Below, one piece after another: positions 41,001-52,518 of a DNA stretch of 61,709 nt (positions within the stretch are counted from its first letter, which is position 1; each line of letters starts with the position of its first letter). Origin of the DNA: Setaria digitata (Eukaryota; Nematoda; Chromadorea; Rhabditida; Setariidae). Below the pieces are notes generated by a model. That model did no database searches. It was not told the DNA's origin and saw nothing but the letters and a program-made list of their open reading frames with translations. Made by a program: the position numbers and the translations under genes. The stretch lies in the NCBI GenBank assembly GCA_003640385.1, contig RCAB01000387.1:1-61709 (forward strand), given 5' to 3'.

Positions 41001-44000
41001 ATCAGGTAGTGGTGATTCGTTTATTTGTAGCTGTTTGTAAGTGATCATTGAAGTCGCGCAGTGCGACGCTACATGAAGGATTTTGATGTTCTATTTACCG
41101 TAGTGAAGTTGTGAATTCTGTCGGAGGAGCAAGAGGGAAGATTCTAGGTTGCAGAAGTGTTATGCTATAGTGATAGCCAAGTTTGCTACCAATCAAATGG
41201 TTCCATGCTGTGGATAATTGTTTGAAATCCAAAATTTGTGAGTGCGCGTAGCGCGCTCATTACGGATTATTTAACAACGGAAGTTAGAATTGAAAGGGAA
41301 GAGGGAGAGAGAGAGAGGAGGGAGGGAGAGAATTTGCAAGGATGGATGTGTATGTCGTCTCTTTGTGTGATGTGGGAAAATGATGCGGAAGGGAGAAGAA
41401 GGGTTAATGAATGCTGTGGAAATTAATATCACTGCACTGACGACGCTCATACACTCAACGACTTGAATCGATATTAATGCTCGTGAAATGGAGCATCTAC
41501 AGGTGGATACTCCGCTGCGTGTGGTACTGACGGGTGAATTAACTAGGACGCGTAATGCAAGTGAGATCACGTGGCATAATCTGCCAGCGGCTTGCTCTGA
41601 ATAGCTGAACTGAAAAGGCCTTTCGGTATAGAAGAGAGCGGTGAAGGGAGAGGGGAAAAGAGCCGGAGTGGGAAGATAATAGTCTTTGCATGAAGAGATT
41701 GGATGGATGGAAAGAAAGAATTCTCTTCACAGGAGGAACATCCTCTCGTCAGGGGCAGAGAACAGGAGGACAGGTTGCTAGCGATGCTGGCACAGCACAT
41801 CACGTCCGAGGGAGGGAGAGAGAGGAAGCCGTGCTGTGGTGGTGCGTTGCGTTCATATCTGTTGGCTCTGTGCATGCACTGTGGTTGGAAGTGTCCGGAC
41901 CCGTCTCCCCTGCTGGCTGTCCAGTGCACCTGTGCTACCAACGCTACTACCGTCACAGCCAGTAGCACCGCACAGGCACCGGCACCAGCAGCACTGAGCG
42001 TTATCTGGATCAACAGTGCAGCAGCAGGGTCGCCTTATCGCGAAGCTTACCCGTTCGCGTCCTGCTCGCTGCCCTTCCCGTAGTAACCTTCCCCATCGCA
42101 TGCGACACTTCATAACCAGCCACTCAGTCAATAAGCAACAGCAGCAACAACAACAGCAACAACAACAACAACAACACTGGCTACTATGCACCGGTGGCCT
42201 CTCTCCTCTTGTACTGCTGCCGCTGCTGGTACCTAACATTGTTGTTGTCGTTGCTGCTACTGCTGCTGCTGCCCTTGTTGTTCTTCGAATGCTACTGAAT
42301 AAATATACGATACGATAAGTGTTGTTTATATGTTTAGCTATGCTATCTCTAACATCTCTCTTCCTTCCTTTATGTATTACTGTATCATGTTTGTGTATGT
42401 TGTTGCTGTTGTTTATATGTTGGGATTATTTATAGATATCAGTTGATATCATTGAGCTGTGGTAGTGTTGGGTATTCTGCTTCACAGTACTAATGCTACT
42501 GCAGTAATAATCATTTCGATAAGTGTGTGTGTGTGCGTGTGCATGTCACTTATGACAATTACATTACATAAGCCTCATTATCTCACAATTATTGTTATAT
42601 GCTGCAAAATGATAACCTGAAATGAAATGTACTGATTTATATATAATATTAGTGTAATCATTAGTAGCATTACAGCAGGGGAAAAGAAAATATGGCAGTT
42701 GAGGGAAATAACATTTGATATTTGTGTTATGCTGATAATAGTTTGCTTGAGCAGTAAATGGGTGTGAGATGAAATTCGTGTCAAATCTTTGGCAAAGATT
42801 GCTCTATGAGTGATTACGGAGAAAATAAGAAATTAGAAAATATTTTGCAATTAGCAGGTTATTTTGAATAAAGTAAAAAAGGAAAAGACTTTCGTAAATC
42901 CGGTATCACTTCTTTTTTTTTTCTTTTCATTATATTCGCTTTCTACGATGAAGTGATGGTGATCAGTTTTGCTGATTTGATATCAGTGCGAGTGAAATGT
43001 GTTTTTATTCATATTAAGAAATGAAGCGATTGCAATATCTGGATTTTTGTTTTCAGACTTATAATTTATCATCAGAAGTCCTGGAACCAGAAATTTATTA
43101 TTTCAAGACACCAATCACTATGGAAAAGGTTTGTTGCTTTTTAAATATTCTATTTATTCATTTTTCTTAAATTTAAAAAGGAACGAAATGTTCTTCGCCA
43201 TGAATTTTTATTTTCCTCAAGCATACATTATTTAAAAAAAAAAAAAGTGACACAATATTCAAATAATTTCTCTTTTTAGATGGATATTTTTCATCAGATT
43301 TTTGAAAATACATTATTTATGCTAGTTTCCGTTAGAATTTTAATGGGCAAATGTGTTGAGTGGAAGTGAATGCGTGAATGCTAATGCTAACTGTGAATGT
43401 TAATTTAAATTTTAATGGAGCAATTTTCAAAATTTGTATTTTAAACTTATGCTGAATGATTTCAAAACCCATCAATGGCTGACGTCATGAACGCTCATTA
43501 TAGTTTTAGCATGTTAGAAGAACAGTAATGATCTTATTTATCAGCTATGTAAATACAGTAACTTTTTTTATCTCATATGTGCGATTATGAAATTTCGATC
43601 TCCATAATCCCGTAATCACTCATGTTGCTTCAATAATTGCGTCAAAGGAAGAAATAATTCACAATCATCGGAATTATGTAGTAGTCGACGATTCCTCTCG
43701 AACTTTCTCATCCTAATAAGCAAGCTCTCTTCCCCTTGTCAGCTCCTTATCTTTCTTTTCTTATCATTCTGTCTATTCTAGTATTAGCATTCTTTCCATT
43801 CGCTATTTCTCTATTAATGATTCGTTTCTGCCATCTCGCATTAAGTATAATGAGCAAAGTGTCGTTTGTTAACGAGCAATGAGAAGCGAGAGAAAGGAAA
43901 AGTTATTTCCTTCATAATATTTAAATGTATTAAGGATTTTATTTCTGGTTAATTTTTTTTTCCAAACTAATATTTCTCGTAATTAAACTTCTGGTTTTAC

Positions 44001-44713
44001 TTCCAGTTAAAAGTATGAAATTGTTCCGTTGTTATGGAGTTGTGTGGTGAAGAAAAAGAGCAGGGAGCAAGAGAATTTGCATCTCATGAAAACTATAGCT
44101 AACCGATTTTTAATCGAAAGGAAAGGGAAAAGTTAGAAATATTGCACTATGTGATAAGGCCAAGGGTATTAGCGGAATTGATTTTACTAGGAAACCATAT
44201 TGCTAATAACCAACTGTACGAGGAATACGATTTATTTGGAATCAGCTGATAAAGGAAGTGCTGGAAAGGTTTTGCAGTTTAGTTCAATAAGGTTAAGAAT
44301 CTGGTTGGAAAAAAGAAAGTAATATGGTTAGCTTTCAAAAAAAAAAAAAAATTACTGATTACAGGTAGGTAGTAGGATTTATTTCAGTCAGCTACCGGAA
44401 TTCGTAATTTTTTTTTACTGCTGTCAAACAGTATTGATTTGATGAACTGTGCAAAATGGAAATTCCTTTCCCAAACTTTGCAAAAATATCTGTCTTTAGC
44501 GGAGTGTATTATTTATATTCTTCCGGCACAAATACTGCTATTCCGGCAGTTCTGCGGAGCGAATAAGTGTTAAAAGTAGTGTTCAAGAGCGATTATCAAA
44601 CAAAGCGAGGTTTTCCTGTGGTAGGGTCAATGTCAAAAGATGGTTCTAAATTATCTAAACGGTTTATTTTAGTTTTAATTTTTTTTTATCTAAAGCTGAG
44701 AAAAGAACCTTCA

Positions 44714-44769
<56 letters not shown>

Positions 44770-47700
44770 TAATCTAGTTCTGCGATTTTATTTGTGCCAG
44801 CATTTTCTGCTTGCATTTTACAGGAGATGTCACCATTATTAATGCATGCCGCAAATTCATCTGTGCCAATAGAACCATTAGATGATATGGATGAAACAGC
44901 TTCAGAATCGAATGATGGTACGGAGCATACGGCTTCAACTACTGGTACTCCTGGAAAGGTATTTGTAAATCCTGTGTTTATTTATACCATAGCAGCGTGT
45001 CCAAAAAGACAGTTTTGATGCTTGCCTTCTGTATAGTTTAAATATTTTATTTCTTCCGTCATTTTAGGAATTGGTGACATGGTTAGCAGCACAGCCAAAA
45101 CTGAATGCTCGATCCAAAAGTGGTTATATTTTGTTTTCGGCTGAAGTCCGCAAAAAAGTGATGCAAGAGAATCCAGAAGCTGGTTTTGGCGAAGTTAGCA
45201 AAATTGTAGGCATCGAGGTGATGTTACTCACTCCATCATTACTCATGACTAACCTGTATTAGGTAATGTTTATAATTTTTTTTTTTTTTTTGCTTGTAGT
45301 GGAAGAAACTGTCGGAGGAGCAAAAAAAGCAATACGAAGTCCGAGCAGAATATATTGCAAATGAACGGGCGAAGCAAGAAGCACGTGAACCACCTCATAT
45401 GAGAATTTTGGTGAGCGTTTAAAGGCACATATAATTAAGTTCGTCGAGCAGGTTCCACTGGTTTTTTTTTTTTCTTTTACACTACCTCTTACTTTTCCAA
45501 TTATTATGTTAATATTATGTTAACTTTTATGTGACAGAAAAAGCCTCCAAGAACATGTGCCGATGTTCATCAAAATATATGAGCTGTGCTGTTAATGGAA
45601 AGTTTTTGTTTTGATAAAAGCAGTGAACGAACATCAAATTTTAAGCCTGGTCAAATTCGAGTATATATGTGCAAATGGCAAACGTGTGACTTTCAGTATG
45701 ATAATCCAGAGGAATTGTATGATCACGTGAAAACAGTGCATACTTCACAGATTGGTAAGCATTTGCAATTGAAAATTTAAAAACAGATTGAAACTAATAG
45801 CTGTGCTTTAATGCATCATAATAAGCAGTTGCTGACAGGAGAGTTTTGAGGGAAGTTTTTTCCTTGTAGTTGAAACTTTAGTTCCTGAAGTCGTGCGTTT
45901 TAAAACAAATTTACTTTTTCATTATGTTCTTCCTTTTTAATTATCATCTCTTTGCAGTAGTTGATGGTGAGAATCAGTTTGTATGCCTTTGGACATCATG
46001 TTTGAAGTACAGGAAAGATGGGAAGTGAGTAGTTTCTCCCAAGTTTTATTATTGCATGGTATTTATTGTAATATGTATAATGTTTATTAGTAACTTTCAT
46101 TGATAGCACTGTATCATTTTCAGACCGTTTCCATCTCTTCCGCGTCTTCATCGACATATTAAAGAGAAACATCTCGCAACATCAGCCAAATCAATATATC
46201 CAAATCAGAGGAGCAAGTAAGTGCATTCTCAGATTTACTATAGTTTTATAAAAATTTTGTAGCGGAATATTTTATTACTTTTCGAGATATAATTTGAAGA
46301 TTCTCTTTTTACTTTAGTTCTTGAATTCTACTATTTATCGGAAGAAAGAATTCAAAAGACTCCAATTTATAGAAATTACATACCAACTTATGTGCCTGGA
46401 TCGTCTGCCTCGTCAGTGACTCCTGGAACAACAACATTTGTAGCTGTTCAACAACCAACAAATGGGCCTCAACAGGTTCATCAAACTTATACAATCCAGC
46501 AAGCTCCACTAACATATGTTACTCAGGTAACGCAGTTTAAAACCATTCCATAATTGCGACATGATTGTGTAGTAAGCTGTGAAGTTTTATTGACGCATAA
46601 GATATAAAATATAGCACTACTTGGCATGTCTAGCTTTGTTGTGAAGGAACTATCGATATCCCATTCTCTTTGTTATCTTATAAAATGCATCATATTTTAT
46701 CTTCTTATTATGTATAGTTTATTGTAAATCGAAATTTTTTGTATCCTTCTCTTTCCAGGCAGTAGTTTCAACTCATCAAATTGTTGCTAATGGATACGTG
46801 AATGGAACGGCTGTAGCAGTAGCGCCAACTGCATATTTGGCGGCTGCACCAACCGTCGTTCATACTAATTCCCCTCACGGTTATCATCCATATCAGCAAG
46901 TACGACAGGTAAATTTTCATGTCTCCCAGTAAATTTGCACGAACCTAATATCAGTGCTAACATTTTTATATATTGCTTTGATTTCTTTAAATGCGTTTGA
47001 AATAGCGAGTTTGTCGAGTACACAATAACTGTCGTGGCTCTAACTCTTTATTTATTTCATTGTTTCTTTGTTATAGGCGTTCTTGCTTTTTTTTTGATAA
47101 TTTTTGTCAGGCATACCGGTTAAAAGTGATGTGAATTTGAGCACAGAGAGAGTCCAGGAATTTTTTTTCCCTTGTTTTTTCTTGTTGGAATATACATTGT
47201 TTGCATCTTTATCGGTAGAACTATAAATTCCTTTTAGTCTTTTGCCAGGAATTTTTTAAGATCAGCATGCAAGATGTTTAGACATGGATGTTAAATCAAT
47301 TTTTTGGCATGAAAGATTTACCCTGACCATTGCGGTTCTTCATCTCGTCCTACACATTCTACCGTTCTATGCTTTATTTAGTATTGTGAGATTTGAGAAA
47401 TTTCTTTATATCTATTTAAGGTAATTATAAAGCATGCAACTTTGATCTTTTATAATACGTACATTTGGCTTCATTTTTCCAGTTTTCCAATTTTTTCCAG
47501 GCTCCTTGCCTTTTATTAAGAATATTTTTACGAAATAATTCATAGTTACTATACCACTGATATAATAATACTCTGTGTAGTAATTATTCATTGTGTTTCT
47601 TTGCTGTTCCAGTTATGTATAATTTGATCGATTGGACTTTAGCTTTATCAAGAGAAGCAGAAAAAAAAAAATACGCTACTTTAGTACATGGAGATACCAG

Positions 47701-48868
47701 TTTGTACTCTTCTTTAGATAAACTTGTCTGTTACACTGCATTCTTTATTTTTTCCAGAATTTCATCTGTAATGAGGAATGACTGATACAGTTAAGTTTGA
47801 CTTGACGAATTTTCTTCTTTTTTAAGCAGCTTACTGCTTTCTTGATCCAAGTGAATCACGCAACTTAAGGATTATTTAATCTACCCATACATTTGACATC
47901 ATTTATTTGGATTGGGTTTAAGGGAATGGAAATATCCTTCCATCATTCTACATAAGAGTGTAATTAAATATTTCCATTTAGGTCACGACATCTACCGCTC
48001 AACCAATTGCCGTGGCGGCGCAGAACTATACAGCAGTACCACTGCAAACAGTGAGTTATGCAGCGCCATCTACCTCCCAACAACCATCTCCTATTATCAC
48101 GGATCCAGGTCGAACTATTGTTCAGGCTCCAAAACCAGCACAGCCAGTATTTGTCGCCCCGCCGAATACCGTACAAATCAAGAGGGTAATGCATTCCGAA
48201 GTTTATCTAAAGTAAGTTCTTTTTTTGGTTCATGTAGTGTGGGTTCCGAAGACTATGAGTGTTTCGTGTGTGTTTGATTACCTCTAATGTGATATTTGAA
48301 GGTCCTATCACTTGAAGCTTTCTTTAATTAGGGAGCCATTTTTCCAGTCATGTACTTGCCGTCGTTTAAGCTATTGATTCAAAATAGTTTTAGCACAGTA
48401 ATCTTGAATGTAAAGGATATGAGATGGATCGTCGGGTTTAGCCATAAGTTGAGTATACGTAGAAGCAGAATGTACAAATAAGTCGTTGAATTTCAGATAT
48501 ATAGAATCTCTTTCAACCAGTCAACAAAGAACTGTAAGTAAATATAGTAGGAGTTTACTGGCCAATCAAAGGAATACAACGCCACCACAAAAGATTTCAA
48601 CAGCACAGTGGCTGAAAGTGAGATCTCTAATAATATTTAAAGAATTTTTTCTGACGAACACTGTGAAGGATTTGGTGCAGATTTTCTGATCGACAAGTTA
48701 GATGCTGTTTTCTCTTAATTTTTTCACAAAGATGAGAGATTTCAGGAAGCTAAAGATAATGGTGTCAGGGACGAAGAAGTAGTAAAAGCATTATGGCGGC
48801 TGCGTGATGCTTTATTAGAAAGTACGGTCAACATAGCACGTGAAATGGATTGTACTAGTCCGCCATGA
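28454..48868 (+). CDS. pbrm-1: Polybromo (PBAF chromatin-remodelling subunit)
   Basis: Nuclear subunit that targets PBAF SWI/SNF complexes to acetylated chromatin. Exons: 28454-28558, 29266-29363, 29513-29660, 29949-30035, about 30387-30524, 30757-30924, 31185-31267, 31383-31598, 31785-32007, 32297-32572, 32770-32898, 33507-33691, 33860-33961, 34156-34453, 34583-34750, 35163-35297, 35434-35556, 36111-36197, 36696-36899, 37377-37601, 37732-37833, 38036-38110, 38230-38376, 38566-38659, 39539-39692, 39759-39934, 40263-40729, 43057-43128, 44824-44958, 45068-45217, 45300-45410, 45646-45754, 45958-46024, 46124-46216, 46373-46526, 46759-46908, 47982-48211, 48497-48617, 48746-48868 (stop TGA). Phases close to about 1975 residues. 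Order: basic N-terminus, six bromodomains, two BAH domains, HMG box, two C2H2 fingers, Q/P/A-rich linker, conserved C-terminus. The least certain site is the 30387 acceptor: the stronger TTGCAG at 30382 breaks frame. Confidence 0.97.
32066..32092. repeat. (GT)n microsatellite
   Basis: About 13 GT units in a pbrm-1 intron, shortly after the exon ending at 32007. Confidence 0.95.
35082..35129. repeat. Perfect 48-bp palindrome
   Basis: The sequence equals its own reverse complement over all 48 bases with no spacer. The arms start ATTCTAGAAGATGCCAGCC and meet at AATT. It lies within the pbrm-1 intron 34751-35162, in a T-rich context. Confidence 0.97.
37377..38376 (+). other. pbrm-1: First BAH domain of pbrm-1
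   Basis: Four exons (37377, 37732, 38036, 38230). It begins DGDIVLDS, carries the BAH core RIERLYRDSDG, GTWCYRPEETFHLATRKF and GKCHVMPIRQF, and ends in DIYVCECRY with KKLKHWPY. These match the proximal BAH of animal polybromos closely, including YRPxETFHLATRKF. The domain is a nucleosome or protein interaction module. Confidence 0.95.
39539..40310 (+). other. pbrm-1: Second BAH domain of pbrm-1
   Basis: Exons 39539, 39759 and the start of 40263. They encode WYRLGDFVYVYNP, ILRVDKLWKTAEGDGFFSG, YFARPREIKHEPARMFYKQE, GFCAVMSVKEFMKG and ECDVYVVESK, the usual BAH core order. The rest of the 40263 exon is Ser/Thr-rich linker without a recognisable domain. Confidence 0.93.
42135..42175. repeat. CAA/CAG trinucleotide repeat
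   Basis: About 14 consecutive CAA or CAG codon-like units on the plus strand, in an intron of pbrm-1 and hence not translated in the main transcript. Confidence 0.95.
42239..42284. repeat. TTG/CTG trinucleotide repeat
   Basis: Mixed TTG and CTG units, broadly complementary to the CAA/CAG repeat about 65 bases upstream, so the two can pair in single-stranded DNA or RNA. Confidence 0.85.
44716..44767. repeat. (AT)n microsatellite
   Basis: Pure AT dinucleotide tract ending about 55 bases before the acceptor of the pbrm-1 exon at 44824. Confidence 0.95.
45068..45410 (+). other. pbrm-1: HMG box of pbrm-1
   Basis: Two exons (45068-45217, 45300-45410) joined in phase 0. The product has SKSGYILFSAEVRKKVMQ, then NPEAGFGEVSKIVGIEWKKL, then SEEQKKQYEVRAEYIANERA. 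This is the A/S-GYxLF...NP..F.E.SK..G..WK.L...K..Y pattern of HMG boxes. It binds DNA or nucleosomes. Confidence 0.95.
45646..46216 (+). other. pbrm-1: Two C2H2 zinc fingers of pbrm-1
   Basis: Exons 45646-45754, 45958-46024 and 46124-46216. Finger 1 is CKWQTCDF...YDHVKTVH (C-X4-C ... H-X4-H). Finger 2 is CLWTSCLKY...LHRHIKEKH (C-X4-C ... H-X4-H). Invertebrate polybromos are known to carry such fingers after the HMG box. The acceptor at 45646 (ATTTTAAG) was chosen because the upstream acceptor at 45537 leads to an in-frame TGA at 45580-45582. Confidence 0.88.
47982..48868 (+). other. pbrm-1: Conserved C-terminal segment of pbrm-1
   Basis: After a Pro/Ala/Gln-rich linker, the last three exons encode MHSEVYLKYIESL and end in VVKALWRLRDALLESTVNI. 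The HSExYLKYIExL stretch recurs at the end of animal polybromos. Confidence 0.8.
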
Positions 48869-48876
48869 GTTACTTG

Positions 48877-48910
<34 letters not shown>

Positions 48911-48912
48911 CG

Positions 48913-48918
48913 AATAAA
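48913..48918 (+). terminator. Polyadenylation signal of pbrm-1
   Basis: First AATAAA downstream of the pbrm-1 stop codon, following a long T tract. Confidence 0.55.
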
Positions 48919-51734
48919 CTTATGATGAAATCATGGTAGTTTATCCTTGGTTTTCATTGTTATCGGTAATCTTGATTTGATTTCTGTATTTATGTTCACG
49001 TATATCGCGATGCTTTAAACAAATGGATTACTTTGCTGTGAGTTGTTCTATTGTTTGAAGAACTCATAGTGCAATGCTGTCTATATTATTAATACGATGT
49101 CACAAGCTGATCATAATTATACTAGTATATTTATCCGGGGTTACCTGCCTCCACTCTTTAGGTCAGCATGTCGTTACTCTAACTGTTGCAAAAGAGGTTG
49201 GAGAATGGTAGATTCGCTGCCTTTTAGTGCTCTGAATTTTTAGGAGGCTCCTGAGGTTCGGAAGTTTTTTTAAATTTGTTGGAATGAAAAAATGTTGAAT
49301 ATGAAACTTCCTCTTCCATCTCCCATTTGAAGACATTTAGGTGAAACAGTGCCGAAGTGTGATCGTAATTATGTGAATATCTAGGTAGATGAAGAATTTG
49401 GTGCTACTTCGGACAGATATTTAAACACATGTTAAGAGGTTTATCCAAAAAAAGCATCTTGGTGCTAATTAATCATAAAGTATTCTGTCGATCTTGCTCG
49501 TCTATTGAAATCGATTTTTCTGGAAGTTAGCGGGTTCAATGATGGAATTCTCATTGGTACATTCTGGGACTTTTTGATCACAAATAGTACGAGATTAGAT
49601 CGACAGTTTAACTATCATTCTTCTGGTTGACTACTTTCGCTAGTTCAGTTGATTGGCTTTCTCATTGTTGCACTGTGTTTCATCTGTCCATTTTCTTGTG
49701 CATGGTCTCATTACTATTGTTCTTGTCTGTTTTTTTCTGAAAGAAAAAGAAATGTAAACAATCTTCTTTATGTTTTATTAGATTATTGGAAACAAATTAA
49801 ACCACTACATATCATATCATTTTAGCGCTAAATTTTAACAGCAAAAGCAACATGGCATGGCTTGTCGACAGGGAAATATTTGAATGAATGATTAAACTGA
49901 TGAACTAATAATAATAATGACTTGGCTTTTCATAAAAAAAAAAGGTGTAAAGTAGTGGGAAGTTAACTTTCGGAATAGAACAATCTGAAGCAAATTATTA
50001 CTCAGACACATTGATGGGGGATTTACACGTTATGGATAGTTTGTAATTGACCGAATTTTCGGTAATTTATTAACAAAATTATCGAGGCAGGTGATCATCC
50101 ATCCAGATGTGATAATGAGCGTGCATCCTGATATTGTTGAATAATAGCCGGTAAATTTCCTTCTCTCGGGGATTTTTAATTTTCAGGCATATTTCGACAC
50201 TGGCGTGTACTTATGGTAATGTAATTTTATCCATATCTTAGAGATGATAGACTGGAGAAAATGTTTAAATATTTTTAAATTGGATTTTATGAAGGATTAG
50301 TTTTTGCCGAGTCTTCCGCTAATTTTGGACCCATCCATTGTCGTATTTCTTTTCGCTTCCAGAGATGGTTTGCAGTGTCCTTACTTGGTAGGTAGATAGT
50401 TGAAAATAGGGGATGATAATGTTGGGAAAAAGAAATTTTTATTTTTAGTTGTTAAACACTTTGTTGTATGGATGTGGGGAGAGTAAACTTTTCGTAAAAG
50501 AAAAGTGCGAAAATAACCTGTCAAATGATGAAATTTCACAGATATCTATTTCTTCCGAAGAGGAACTGGTTGTGCGGAATGTTTTTTTTTTAATTAAAAA
50601 ATACGTCTTAATTTTTTAATTATTAGCATGAAGATAGTTTTATGATGCATACAGTGTAGTGTATCGTTTTCTGTATAAAACTTAAAATTTATTCATTTTT
50701 TCATATAAATTAAAAAGATATACGAAATTGTTTAGGGGAGAGATAATAGGTGATAATTAATTAATAGTTAGGTCGAACATAATCAAGGTGAAGAGAGTGT
50801 TATTTTAGGCTAGAGGCTATTAGATCTGATTTAAAATCTTACTTAAAATATACCGATTTATTTTTTCCTTCTTTTTTTAGGTCAAAAAAATTATTGTCTG
50901 GTGATGCTAATATTATATTGTCTGCGTTGTTGATGTTAAGTAGAAATATAACCTCTTCTTTAATGCTAGCCTAGAGTTGTTGTTGTTGTTTATTAATCTG
51001 GAGAGAAAGGGAGAGGGAGAGAGACTGAACTAAACTGATTTCAAAAAGGGCTAGCAAGCTTAATGCTCTGTAGGGATGAAATTTAGCGAGAGTGTTGATG
51101 AATTATTAGAATTGGGAATGGAATTTTGAATTCTGCCAATCAAATAGCAAATTTGCTAGATGAAAAGAAACGAACATATGTTGCGTTTGAAATTGCTTCT
51201 TTTTATTATTTTTTATTCATTTTTTTGTTTTGTTTTGTTTTTTTTTTTTGAAAATAAATGAAAAAAAAAAGATTGAAAATGTAAATTGATAGATTTCGCA
51301 CGGAGTCTAATCATAACACATAACATTTTTAATGAGAAAACGTGAAAGAAATGTGATATGTCGAGAATGGATGTGACATAGGGGAAACGACGTACGTCAA
51401 TTTAGTGGGAATTTTGAGGGAAACGTATTAGGTGTGCAGGAGATGTGATATTAATTCGGCGAAAAATTTTGATAGAAATGTGATATTAGTTGATGAAAAG
51501 ATGCACAAAATAAGTGTGCTAAAATGGATTTCATCTTAAGCTTTCTGTTGGAAATAATTTTTATTTTTTTGCCAAGTTTAATACCTAGAGCTAATCAGCT
51601 AATTAACATTCTCAAAAGCTATCGTTAAGTTGTTTAAAAAGAAAATAAAATTATTAGACAAAGATTAGATAAAAATAAAATTAGACAGAGATGGAATTCA
51701 TTATTAATAAATTAGTAATGAAGTTAGGTTAAAA

Positions 51735-51740
<6 letters not shown>

Positions 51741-51783
<43 letters not shown>

Positions 51784-51810
51784 CATCTACCATATATCTT
51801 TGAACATCTA

Positions 51811-51846
<36 letters not shown>

Positions 51847-51992
51847 TAGATGTTCAAAGATTTTCTATTAAATCTCGAGAATCATTATCATTATCAATAT
51901 TGAGGATCGTATCAATATTATCATTTATATAGGCCTGGAACATTTTCCCATATGTGGTAGGTTTTTAAAGATTTTCTATTAAATCTCGAGAA
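51741..51992. repeat. TA microsatellite, 66-bp palindrome and 26-bp direct repeats
   Basis: A TA run (51741-51782) is followed by a perfect palindrome at 51796-51861, with arms ATCTTTGAACATCTACC / GGTAGATGTTCAAAGAT around a TA core. The right flank carries an exact 26-base direct repeat, 51856-51881 and 51967-51992, starting AAAGATTTTCTATT and ending CTCGAGAA. Confidence 0.93.
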
Positions 51993-52518
51993 CCATCATC
52001 AATTATTATTAACTATCCTAGCGGAAAAAAAGGAAATAAGAAACAAGTGATATAAATTCTATTAAAAGATTTTGTCCAACTTTTTTAAAATGCCTCGGCT
52101 TTATCACATAATTTACAAGAAACAGCTACTGGTCCGGTGACACTCATTAATTATATTAACATGATGGAAAATGAGGAAAGGTTAAGTTTGAAAAACATTA
52201 TTAATTAAAACTATAACAGCACCTTAGAGGAATAAAAATAATTTCTTTTAATTACGACTTCAAGTAACGTTTAATTACAGCAATAAATTATCTATGACAA
52301 CAAAAACTTTTAATTACGACAGTAACAACCAAAAATTTATTCATTTTCCTGTCTCTTTTCATATAATTTTTTTTCACAGAGAAGTTTCCAAATTACTTTT
52401 CAAATATAATAATCGGAAATTTCGTTTTCTAAAAATTAAATAATTTCTAAATGGAACTTATCATTTGTATAAATTTTCCGCATAAAATTTTTAGAAAATC
52501 ATGATAATTGATTTAATT

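Larger units (their letters stand above)
41230..42310. other. GC-richer island inside a pbrm-1 intron
   Basis: The 2.3-kb intron 40730-43056 holds a stretch much less AT-rich than its surroundings. It starts with a purine tract (GAGGGAGAGAGAGAGAGG at about 41300). It continues with mixed sequence and ends with a CAA/CAG repeat and a TTG/CTG repeat. ORFs cross it on both strands, but none shows a conserved domain, and composition changes abruptly at both sides. Confidence 0.6.
48869..52518. other. Intergenic, no gene seen
   Basis: Begins with the pbrm-1 3' end: a 30-base T run, then AATAAA at 48913-48918, 45 bases after the stop. The remainder is AT-rich with short ORFs lacking recognisable motifs. 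It also has a GTT repeat near 50980 and the palindrome/TA cluster near 51.8 kb. Confidence 0.7.

Noticed and set aside
41690..42318. ORFs with polyglutamine or polycysteine tracts on both strands
   Set aside because: They span the CAA/CAG repeat inside a pbrm-1 intron, lack recognisable domains, and no splice sites connect them to a larger reading frame.
45580..45582. In-frame TGA in pbrm-1 as evidence for a pseudogene or selenocysteine codon
   Set aside because: A phase-0 acceptor at 45645 skips it and every other pbrm-1 exon is intact, so splicing explains it.
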